Assembly (NCBI GenBank): GCA_019925095.2
Contig: CM034392.1
Coordinates: 1,867,501 to 1,931,500, forward strand
From: Dendrolimus kikuchii
Lineage: Eukaryota > Arthropoda > Insecta > Lepidoptera > Lasiocampidae
Length of the DNA stretch: 64,000 bases
Direction of reading: 5' to 3'
In this document: positions 23,701 through 35,734 of the stretch, in pieces
Numbering within the stretch: position 1 is the first letter of the stretch
Layout of the letters: every line of letters starts with the position of its first letter
The notes under the pieces: model-generated
The model's input: only the letters and a program-made list of their open reading frames with translations
The model's database searches: none
Told to the model about the DNA's origin: nothing
Position numbers and translations under genes: made by a program

Positions 23701-26700
23701 GCATATTATAATATTATAGACTATCGTCTGCTCGCGAAACTTCCTTCGCGTTTCCATGATGATGATACATTTGATAGTGAAGTATGTTTGAACAGTTCTT
23801 TATGGTGGTTAAAGAAGCGTTCAACCTTACTCTAACTCTCTATGAATAAGACAGTTAGTATTTAGTAAAAACGAAAACTCAACGCTGAAAAACGGTGTCA
23901 TCAAGTATTAAAGAATGTTAACAAAAGTATGAAAAACCTGATTTAATTAAGAGAACTGAAATATCTGGTTAGAAACAGGAACTTGAGACTATTTATAAAA
24001 TTTGTAGGTTAATAATATATCTTTAGTTAACTGGGCTCGCCTAATATCTCTGTTCTATCTGAAATAATATTATAGTTAGGTACTGTGGCCAAATGCGTCT
24101 TAGTTATAAAGTTAAAATGAACGCCGTTAATAATTGGCTACATTAGAGTATATATGTCATCGTTAAATTGTAAAGACCGTTAGATTATAATCTATCTCGA
24201 GAGCTATTGAAATATTGTGAACCGGAACAAACTGCTTACAATTTAACGCATTATTTCCCGATAGATTATAATCTATCGACGTGAAATCGTTCTGTGTCCA
24301 TAGAGTTACTAATAAAACAGGTGGGTCAGTCAAAAATACTAAAGATTCGATCTCTGCCCTTATGGGTTAGAAGTTTTAACAATGTTTGTAAGTAGTCAAT
24401 AAATGATACTTGATTGAAAAAAAACTGGCGTTTCCTTCCAATCCCAGTGTTGACCCTGGATTAAACGTAATAAATATTATTATGCACATATCATCCTCTT
24501 CGTCAATCACACTGCTGTGATTAGGAGTTTTTTTTAAGTTTCAAACGCCTTCAGAATTGATTTCATTAATTTCAGATTAGAAAAGAAAGGTACTTTTCAT
24601 TCAGTGCAAATTTAGCAATAAGTAATTCAATTTGAAATACATAATTCGAAATACAATTTTGGTTTAGTATGAAATCATCTCGATTTGACACTAATCCCAT
24701 TTAGAATAGAGTTCATTTTTCTAGAGTGTCTCTTTGTTTTGGCGAGGTGGTTGTTAACATAATAATGACGATATGAATGTACTCATGTATTTGGCGTTGT
24801 CGGTGTACTGATGTATTTGGTCAAGACGGCCGATTCGATCTATTAGACGACAATGGTTGTACCGATATTAATGATCACTTTCGATGTTCTTATCTATTTG
24901 ATCATCTTGGCTGTTTCTTTCTATAAGACGCTGACTGTATGGAAAGTGGTTACCATCGCCTATAGACATTTACAACACCATGGGTGTCGCCAACACGTTG
25001 CCGACGACCTCTAAGAAATTTTATAATGCCCTTCTTAAAAAACCCCATATCATAACGCTAGGGTATTCCCCTTATATAGTGTATTCCAGTTTTTTTTTAA
25101 CTGGCTTCAATGTACAGACATGGCATGTTTAGAATGTTATAATATTATAGATAATCTGCTTTGTATGTGCAGATTGCACTAAATTCTAAATGATGGTACA
25201 TAACTTGATAAACTGTAAAGTTTTAAACATTCTTGTGGTGCACAGATTCATCTGTATGGAAGTAAAACTATATGGAAAGCCCAGCTTCAAAACTTAAGAA
25301 TTGTTATTAGTACATACATACATACATAGCTTCACGCCAGTTCCCTTGCGGGGTAGGCACGAACAACCGAGCGCCGTTCAGGCTTATTTTTACACCTCAC
25401 TTGCTTCTTTGACATTCATAACTCTTGTCATGCACGCTCGTCTGTTCTTAAGGCGCCTGATATCACCTTCTGCTAGTACACGATCAATTTGATCATGGAA
25501 GGTGTGTCGTGGCCTTCCACGACTTCTGCATCCATCCAATTTTGCATTGTATATCTGTTTAGTCATTCTTTCATCATGCATTCTTTACACATGCCCGAAC
25601 CACCGGAGCATTCCTTTCCTTACCTTCACCCCGACAATCTCTTTCAGATCAACTTTCTTTCTTACTTCGGTATTACTCCGTCAATAACATGACAATATCA
25701 CAATAACATGAGTGTTTTAAATTCACTTTTATTAGCTTCACCTGTATGTGTCAGAATCTTTCAATTTAATTTCTGCCCACTTTCAGGCACTTGATGTGAC
25801 AGTACAATAATTTAATAACTTTGTCTTCATATCCTGACTAGCTTATTAGGATGACAGTTGAATTTAATACATTCTTTTCTCTAAACTATAATTTAATTAT
25901 TATGTTAATAGGATTTCACTATAAATATTTATTTTTCAAAAATGACTTCAAAAATGGCTTTATGTTACTTATATGATAACATTAACAATAATCTGTTTAT
26001 TTTATTTACTTGTTTTTGTTGTTCACGTATTTCACTATGTTTTTATATATATATGTATATATGTTTATTATTATTATTTTGATGTAAATTTGTCCAATAA
26101 CCTGTTTAATTTTTATAATTATTAAACTGAACCGATTTGATACATTATTTATGTTGTATTGTCCTCCGTGACTCCACCTGCTGGTCCCAGGCGGAAGAAC
26201 AGCGCTGGCCTTAGCGGCTAACATTACGCTGGGTCTGGGTCCAATTTTAGGACTTATTGTGGGAATAAAAAGATTTATTCAGATATACCTTTTAATTACT
26301 TTAAATGATTAATTACAATATTATAATTGGGAGTACATGTTGTAGACCGCGGATGAACGAATGGAAGGGGCGATGACTATCTTGATTTACATCATTATAT
26401 ACTGAAAAAGTTGTTGGAAAAACACTGTTATTATTCTTCTTCACATTACACTGACTTTTTACATGTCCATATTTGTGACAATTATAGCAACGAGGCCCTT
26501 TTGCTTTTGGCTTTGACTGATTTGAGACATTTTTATGTTTTGTGAAAAATACAGTAGACTCTGAAACTTTTATTTCTTGCAAAAGTTTTGTCTTTATAAA
26601 ATCTGAAGAAATCGTTATGCCCGAACTCTCAATACCCATTATCATAGGCTTATAATGATCCGGTAAGCCTGCTAACATGAGAGTGCCCAACCACTCATCA

Positions 26701-29700
26701 TCCACATTGAACCCAATGTTTCGTAGTTTGTGTGCTGTGCATACAATTTTATTTATATATTCCTCAATTGAAGCACAATTATCTAATGTTGTATTGATTA
26801 GGTCTTTCAACAAGCCCACTTTCCTTGACAGCCCGGAGTCCTCAAACACCTTTTGGAGGTTACACCAAACCTCACGTGCAGTCGTGGCATTTTCGATATG
26901 CACGTAATTAATAGGATCAACCAAAAGAATAATTTTAGACTTAGCTTTCAAATCCTTTTTGTTGTCGACTGCAGACTTCGCATCAATACATTCCCACAAT
27001 TCTTCATGCTGCAAGTAGGACTTCACAGCAAATCTCCACGTGTTGTAATTCTCTCTGCCAAGCAGCTTTTCGATATTCAAGTTATTCATGTTGATTATTC
27101 AAGCACATATGCCAATGCGCACGCCACGCGGTCGTGATTTTAACTTTACGAAATTCAGACTAATATTGATTTTAAATTTATACAAAAGGTATATGGGGCG
27201 GCCCATAACCTGTGGGAATAAAAAGATTTATTCAGATATACCTTTTAATTACTTTAAATGATTAATTACAATATTATAATTGGGAGTACATGTTGTAGAC
27301 CGCGGATGAACGAATGGAAGGGGCGATGGCGCGGCGAAACAAAACGGAGGCAAAGGTTTCGTGTCTATAATTCCATCACTTATATTGATGCATTATTTTT
27401 TTATTTTTTTTTACTCAGTATTGTTAAAGTGTTTATTTGTCCTAAATAAAATAATTCTTTCTTTCTTTCAAAAATATATCATGCAGTCAATCAACTATTT
27501 TTTACCACTTTCTTCTATAAGTCTTGATTTGAATGGTCAGACGAAAAACTATGAATGGCAAGATATATTTAGCTAGAGATAAACAACTTTGTATAATTTA
27601 AAAGCATATGTACCCATTTCATTTTATGTTCCTTTGTGATATAAATACTAAATTAACTTATTAATATTCTTATGGTCTTATTCATACAGAGTTAGAGTAA
27701 GTTTGAACACTGCTTTATGGTTCTTAAAGCAGTGTTGATAGATACCGTTGATACATTATTTCCAAATATTAAAATAGGCTTTTAATATATATATATATTT
27801 TTTTTTTAGTTTGGTTCGCAAACTAGCTAACTCAGCTTACTTTTAAACAAAACTAGAGCACAGATAATATGGTTGCTGACTGACCTTCTTGGTGCGAACA
27901 CAGCATGCATTATATAAAGTACATAGTAATTTAGAAAAAAAGAAGAAATTAATAATTAATGAAGTTAAATAAATAATTAAAAAGGAGTGTGAAACTTCTT
28001 GATGTGCTTAACCGATGCTTGGATGCATTTATTTTAATAATAGTAATTTTTTTATTTCGAAAACACACTTCCATATGCAATTACAATTGGAAACATTAAT
28101 TAAAAATTAAATTATTAAAAACTAATTCCTAGGGTATTTCATCCGTGTCATTATTTAAAGGTGGTAAACCCCGCTGCGTCATCAGTCTCCAGAATCGAAA
28201 TTACATGTTCATGTAGTGAAACACTTACAAGCCAATAGATGGCGCTGTGCAATCCAGTGAAGGGGGTGACCCGTATTGGGCGGAGGAGCGAGATGAAATG
28301 CTCCTCCATCTCAAAGGAAGATCTTCCAGCGAGGCTAATGTTGTTCCTCGCAGGCCTAGGCTCATCTGTTATAGTTGAAATGTTGTATATACTCTTTGTG
28401 TTTCGGGAAACGTTTGTGACATCAATTATTGCACAGCGCCATCTATTGACTTGTAAGTGTTTCACTACATTCATTGCTATCTCGGGCCGCAAGGTAGAAA
28501 CGAAACTCACATATTTAACTGGGTTTGGAGTTCCACCCATTTATGTAGCAGCGGCGAGTCCCATCTATTTGCAAAATATTTGAGCAGGGCGTTGGTGCTG
28601 GCGAGTAGGGATGCGCAATTGTTTTCTAATGATAAGTCATCGATTCGCGCTACTGTGAGCATCCCTGACGCGTTGCACCGCCACGGTAGCCCCAACAACA
28701 CCCTCACTCCATTGTTATACTGGACACATAGGTCGCTGTATGCCCCTTGCGTATAACTGACCCACAGGCTACACGTGTAGGACTGATAGTATGCTTGAAA
28801 AAGCGTCTTCTTTACCTCTCGCGTGCAACGTGTGAGTGTCCTCTGCCTATATCACAGTTGTCTCTTAAGTCCTCGATGACCCAGTGCCCCAGATATTTAA
28901 ACCTTGAAATCCGGTTTGCCACAGAGGTATACTTCAGCTTTGTTATAATTGGACCTACTTATGCAAAATAGAACCAACCCACATACTGACAGTTTTGAGA
29001 AAAAACCGTTTTTATTAAAATTTTGCGTACAAAAAAATTGACTGTATTTTGGAAAAAAACATTTAGAATATTGTATATTATATTTTCGAATCGATAGAAG
29101 GTGCATTTTGAAAGTCTTCTGCATCCTTAACCCAATTTTGGCATGTTTGTGGATTGGTTCTGTTTTGCATAAGTATGTCCAATTATCATATGAGGGTAGT
29201 TTGAAGACTGCAGTCTGTACTGGCAATATTATATTTTAATTTTATTTTGTAAACAGGGACTGGCGAGGATTGGCTCATCTCTTACAAATACCAAATGTTG
29301 TAGTTTCACACTTGAATCAATACCCGGACAAGACAACCAAAGTTCTAGAAATATGGATCAAAGAAAAAACAGAAATCGCCACAGTTGGAAAACTCCTTGA
29401 ATTCATGCAGCGTTTGGACAGATATGATGTACATGATGATATATTAAATGATCTGCATTGGTACATCCAACGGCAAGAGTTAGATGGTAAGCTTTATGTT
29501 TTCCAGTTTCATGTTTGACTACTAGTCAAACATGAAACTGAGTTATGAATGTCCAAGAAGCAAGTGAGGTGTGTAAGAATGGGCCTAAATGGCGCTCTGT
29601 TGTTCGTGCCTACCCCGCAAGGGAACTGGCGTGAAGTTATGTATGTATGTATGTTTGACTACTAGCTGATGCTCGCGACTTCGTCGGCGTGGTGCGGTTT

Positions 29701-32700
29701 TTTAACTATCCCACGGGAACTCTTTAATTTTTCGGGATCAAAAGTATCAGTTGACCAGGGATATAAGCTACCAGCATACAAAATTTCATTTAAATCGGTC
29801 CAGTCGTTTCGGAGATTAGCCGGTACAAACAGACACACAGAGAAACAAAAAAAAATGAAAAAAATCTACGACTCGGTTTTTAGCATTTTTTTTCGTTGTA
29901 CAGAAATTCGACCTCTACAATTTTATTATATGTATAGGATATGACCAGTGGAGGTCACAACAAGATGTCAAATTATTTTCTAGATTAAGGGGGCAAAGCC
30001 GAGCAGAGTAGTTTTTTATAGTCATGGACAATATTGCTGGTTCAACCACTAATAAAATAATCAACTTTCATGTCTATGCCCTAGTGCATTGTTTCTCAAC
30101 GATTTCCATGTTGCGACCCACGAAAGGACCAAAAAAATTAAGTAAAAAGTTTTGCAACCCCTTCACTCATTGTAATTAATACATTATTTATATATTTGAT
30201 TTAAAATTTCAAGGCTCCTCAGACGATAAAAATGCAAAACCGCGCAACAGAAATATAAATTGTTGCACGTGTAAAATGAGTTTTTTTACTCTTTTTTTTT
30301 TTAACAGACTGCGTCCCCCTTTAGTTGGATAACTCTTTATTGTACACAAAAGCATAGCCGATGACTGAAATGACGGTGGTGCAGTCTATAAATAATGATA
30401 AGTATTACACAGTGCTTATAAGCACAAAGCAATTTAAATATCATTTTATATATTTTTATCCGTGCAGGAACGGAGAAAGAATACAATTTAGACGACAAAA
30501 CAACCCACAGTCCGGTGGTAGAGCATTTGCCCGACTGGATGGCTACCACCCCTGATCTAAAGTATGTCGCCATAACAACCTTGAGTTGTGTTCCGGCATT
30601 AGTGACCAGGTTCCAGTCTCCTTTAAGAGAACAGCAGCGCATTTGTAGCACCTTGTTGCAAATGTCCATAGGCGATGGTAACCGCTTTCCATCAAGTGGG
30701 CCGTCTGCCTGTCTGCTGAACTCCTGCAATAAAAAAAATATTAATACGTGAAGCAAAAACTTTGCACCTATTACGAAAATTGCGTGGACCGAGGAGTATG
30801 AAATTTCGCACACTTATACAGGGTGTTTGGCACAAGGACCGGCAAAATTTTTTGGGGGATTTGGCAAGAGCTATCTTGAACCCATAGATCCATATGTCCT
30901 AAATGTCACTGTAATCGAGATACGATTTTTTGTTTTTGAAAATTATCTGGTTCACCGGCTTTAAAGCGACATATTTTTCTAGTTTGTTGTTGTAATTGAA
31001 CCAAATAATTTTTATTGCAGTCTTTAATGTATGATTATTTTAAATTAAACATTAATAATTAGATAACAAAAAATAATTTTAATATTATTATTAAAACAAC
31101 ACTAGGAGCAGAGGCGAGGAATTGTTATTGTTGGTTATGGACCGGGAAATAATACAGCACATATTATGAATACTAGCAGAGTTTTATTCTTACATGTACG
31201 CGTAGCGGATTACAGTTTACTTGGAAACCTAATAACAATAGACGCAAAGACGTACTATATTCTAATATCTGTCAAATATAGAAAACGCCCCACAAAAAGG
31301 TTCTTGTTGAAATGAGAGGTTTATTTAAAGAGTTATCATCATTTATTCTATACATATAATAAAACTGTTGAGGTTGAATTTTTGTACAATGAAAAATTGC
31401 TAAATGCCGAGTCAGGGGGATTTTTTTTGCAGGAGATCAGCAGTCAGGCAGACGTCCCATTTGATGGAAAGCGGTTACCATCGCCTATGGACATTTGCAA
31501 CACCAAAGTTGCTACAAATGCGTTGCTGCTCTCTTAAGGGAAACTGGAAGCTGCTCACTAATGCCGGAGCACAACTCAAGGTTGTTATGGCGACATACTT
31601 TAGACCAGGGGTGGTAGCCATCCAGTCGGGCAAATGCCCTACCACCTGGCTGTGGGTTGTTAAGTCGCCTCTTACGACAGGCCGCCCGGCCGCAGGAAAT
31701 TGTATTTTTTCTCCGTTCCTGCACGGATAATAAACACACGGATGTAAGAAATGAAATAGAAATTAATTTTGATTTTTTTCAAATTGTTTGTTTCTCTGTT
31801 TGTCTGTCTGCTTGTAACGGCTAACCTCCGAAACGATTGGACCGATTTAAATGAAATTTTGTGTGGTGGTAGCTTATATCTCTGGTCAACATATAGCATA
31901 CTTTTGATCCCAAAAAATTAAAGAGTTACCGTGGGATAGTTAAAAAATCGCACCACGCTAACGAAGTCGCGGGCGTCAGCTAGTGCTAGTACATAGTTCT
32001 GAAACTGGGACTACCAGGTCTGCAGATGTGAGCTCGATGTTCCGCTTGGAGAATTAATATAAAATCTTTTCAGATTTTAACAGTTGGATAATGTATCCAA
32101 AAGCAAATTAAGGAATGTATCCATACTACATAACCCATTTCTTTTTTACAATTTGTTACAACCCTCCCGTCCTCGGCGACCACCCGTTGGTATATGCTAG
32201 GACCCCTTCCACCTCTAGTTTTCACGTAGTAATTTATAAATATGGTTAAAAATTATTTTTTGGAAACAGAAAGTTAGTAAAAAAGATTGGCTCATTAATC
32301 GTTTAAAAAGCGCTAAGCCCCCATATTTGAATGTAGCTCGAAAATGCGCGACATTTCCATAGAGGGTATTGGCTACTTGACGAAACCCTAAGCCACCCCT
32401 GAACGGGTGACATAGTATCGGTATATTCCCGCGTCAATATTAAAACAATCCGGTTTGGGTGCTTTACATTCAATTAAAAAGAGACTTTGATTAATAGTGA
32501 GCCCACAATATCAACTGGCGATAAAAGCAAACAACGTGATGCCGCCCATGGAGGAAGTGTACGAGTTGATAACGGACGACGACACTCACAACGAGTTGCA
32601 AAAATACGACGCCTTCGTGTTGTACGCGGATCAGGATGCGGATTTTGTTGACGAACTGTACGAGAAATTAGGACATGAATTCAAGGTATGAGCAAGTTAT

Positions 32701-35700
32701 TATTAAAGTCCATATAAAATATGACGGTATTGCTGACACGTCCATAAAACGTAACTCGCTATGAGTTACGGTGTGAGCGAGTTATTATTAAAGTCTATAT
32801 AAAATATGACGGTATTGCTGACACGTCGATAAAGCGTAACTCGCAATGAGTTACGGTATGAGCGATTTATTATTAAAGTCTATATAAAATATAACGGTAT
32901 TGCTGACACGTCCATAAAACGTAACTCGCTATGATTTACGGCAAGGGCAAGTTATTATTAAAGTCTATATAAAATATGACGGTATTGTTGACACGTCCAT
33001 AAACCGTAACTCGCTATGAGTTACGGTATGAGCAAGTTATTATTAAAGTCTGTATAAAATATGACGGTATTGCTGACACGTCCATAAAACGTAACTCGCT
33101 ATGATTTACGGCAAGGGCAAGTTATTATTAAAGTCTATATAAAATATGACGGTATTGCTGACACGTGCATAAACCGTAACTCGCTATGAGTTACGGTATG
33201 AGCAAGTTATTATTAAAGTCTGTATAAAATATGACGGTATTGCTGACACGTCCATAAAACGTAACTCGCTATGATTTACGGCAAGGGCAAGTTATTATTA
33301 AAGTCTATATAAAATATGACGGTATTGCTGACACGTCCATAAACCGTAACTCGCTATGAGTTACGGTAAAAGCAAGTTATTATTAAAGTCTATATAAAAT
33401 ATGACGGTGTGGCTGACATGTCCATAAAACGTAAATCGCTATGAGTTACGGTATGAGCAAGTTATTATTAAAGTCTGTATAAAATATGACGGTATTGCTG
33501 ACACGTCCATAAAACGTAACTCGCTATGATTTACGGCAAGGGCAAGTTATTATTAAAGTCTATATAAAATATGACGATATTGCTGATACGTGCATAAACC
33601 GTAACTCGCTATGAGTTACGGTAAAAGCAAGTTATTATTAAAGTCTATATAAAATATGACGGTATTGCTGACACGTCCATAAAACGTAACTCGCTATGAT
33701 TTACGGTAAAAGCAAGTTATTATTAAAGTCTATATAAAATATGACGGTATTGCTGACACGTCCATAAACCGTAACTCGCTATGAGTTACGGTAAAAGCAA
33801 GTTATTATTAAAATCTATATAAAATATGACGGTATTGCTGACCACGTCCATAAAACGTAACTCGCTATGAGTTACGGTATGAGCAAGTTATTATTAAGTA
33901 ACATAGAGCTACCTATAAAACGTAACATTAGTAGCTCACAGTGCCCAAACTGCTCCGTTAGCCGTTCCACAAGGCGACCGCGGTCGTTGTGGTCGTGGCG
34001 AAAACGTCACTAATGACGTCATCAACTTCGATCACACAACACTCACAACGACCCATGAGGGGTCGAATAACCGTTCCACTTGGGTTTGCGATTGTAACGC
34101 CGGCAAGCAAATGGGAATAATCGCAGCCGTGAACATTTTAGCACGTCATGTCATGATTATAACTATAACATTATTTTTCTTTCCTTTTATTGTCTTGGTC
34201 TTATTGAGTACGCATTGTTTGCTACAACTCCATTAATTCTTCAAAAAGTAATTCTGTAACATACTTCTGTACAAAACTTATAAAAAAAAAAGAATTTGAG
34301 ATATAAATAGAATATGAAATATAAAGAAAAACAATATTTAGCTAGGCGTGTTGCTGGGGAGTTTCTTGCCGCTTCTTCTCCTTTACAGCATCAACACGTT
34401 GCGAAGCGGTGTACATAGAATAGGAAGTAAAAATTAAATTTTAACTTACACGTATGACCTTCAAAAATTGTTCTCCAGTGGAACTTATTTTGAATAAAAA
34501 CTTTTGAATTTGTGAGTCTCTAATGGAACGTAGCCCTAGGGGAAAACTCCAGTATTAGATAAACATGTTACATATATATTTTATCATGACCTGTTCCTTT
34601 GATTTTTGCCAGTTTTGCACCAAGGAGAAATTATTGGCCGGGCACGCGACGCAATACACGCCGGTGGCCCAACTGATATCGCAGAGGTGCCGGTACATAA
34701 TATTAGTGTATAGTCCCGACTTTGTTACCAGTCCAGCTAACAGCTTTTACACAGACTACGCACAGGCCGTCAGCATTGGTGAGAGATTATCAATTCCTTT
34801 GTTGTCTACATTTATTTTTGTACCGTGAAATCTATACAATTGGGATCTCTGGGATCTAAAGGCCTTTGCGTTTAGCCAGTTTCCCAAATAGGCAGTTTAA
34901 CATGACAGTTGTCTTATTTATAAAGGATACCACTATGAGAGATCGAAATATACCATTTTTCGTATAAAGAGGGGGAAATGTTAATACATATCGAGGGCTT
35001 TATAACAAACGGGCGTACAGACAAAAGTGAAGTTTTACACAAGGGACTAAAATTGTGAATAAAACAAAACTATATACATACATAACTTCACGCCAGTTCC
35101 CTTGCGGGGTAGGCACGAACAACAAAGCGCCATTTAGGCTTATTCTTACACACCTCACTTGCTTCTTTGACATTCATAGCTCTTGTCATTCACGCTCGTC
35201 TGTTCTTAAGGCTCCTGACATCACCTTCTGCTAGTACACGATCAATTTGATCATGGAAGGTAAAACAAAACTAGTTGATTGTATAAGTCTGAAATTTGGA
35301 ATATCGTGCTATTTAGGTACACTCGCATACTGGCAAGGCTTTCTAAATTGTAAGATTCATAGATTTTAGTAAACAACAGACAAATGCCATTTTTGCGTAT
35401 ACGCCCATTTGTTATGAAGCCCTCGATATAATGAAAGAAAGAAAGAAAATCATTTAATAATAATAATAATAATAAATATTTTATTGATCTAAAGAAACAC
35501 ATATTTACATAATAACAGAACAGTTTGTTGCACTGCAAAAGTATAAAAGTGTGCTGCAGTGACAACTCCCACCACAAGACAATGAAGTATATTGTAGTTT
35601 TATAGCACAGGATACATTCCATATATAATGAACTTAAAACTAAGCATAGAAAATAACAAAAAATAACTAACTCAGGTGTCGTTCGCGGCTATGAGCGCAC

Positions 35701-35703
35701 GAC

Positions 35704-35734
<31 letters not shown>

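Larger units (their letters stand above)
18605..24937. mobile_element. 6.3 kb element with about 280 bp terminal inverted repeats
   Basis: The left end begins CAGTCAGCGTCTTATAG at 18605 and the right end is its complement ending at 24937. Both are bounded by TA (18603-18604 and 24938-24939). The inverted repeats, 18605-18885 and about 24660-24937, match almost base for base. A CAGT start and TA duplication suggest the Tc1/mariner superfamily, but such long ends are unusual. No transposase is visible in the remaining interior (18886-19831 and 22842-24659). A BEL/Pao element with its own 5 bp duplication is nested inside, so the host element is older. It lies in Myd88 intron 1. Confidence 0.75.
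26258..27378 (-). mobile_element. Copia element reduced to LTR-gag-LTR
   Basis: Read on the - strand: 5' LTR 27378-27211 (168 bp, TG...CA), a primer-binding site GGTTATGGGC directly behind it (27210-27201), a leader, a gag ORF from 27089, then a 3' LTR truncated at its 5' side (about 26374-26258). CTTAT flanks both ends (26253-26257 and 27379-27383), a 5 bp duplication. The site matches an internal part of initiator Met-tRNA, as in Drosophila copia. Protease, integrase, RT and RNase H are all absent. Confidence 0.88.

Noticed and set aside
32686..33900. CRISPR-like direct repeats
   Set aside because: Whole units repeat end to end without unique spacers, in a eukaryotic intron.
35251..35622. 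123-codon - strand frame with hydrophobic stretches
   Set aside because: It runs across a MITE end and AT-rich DNA; the composition alone explains the apparent membrane segments.
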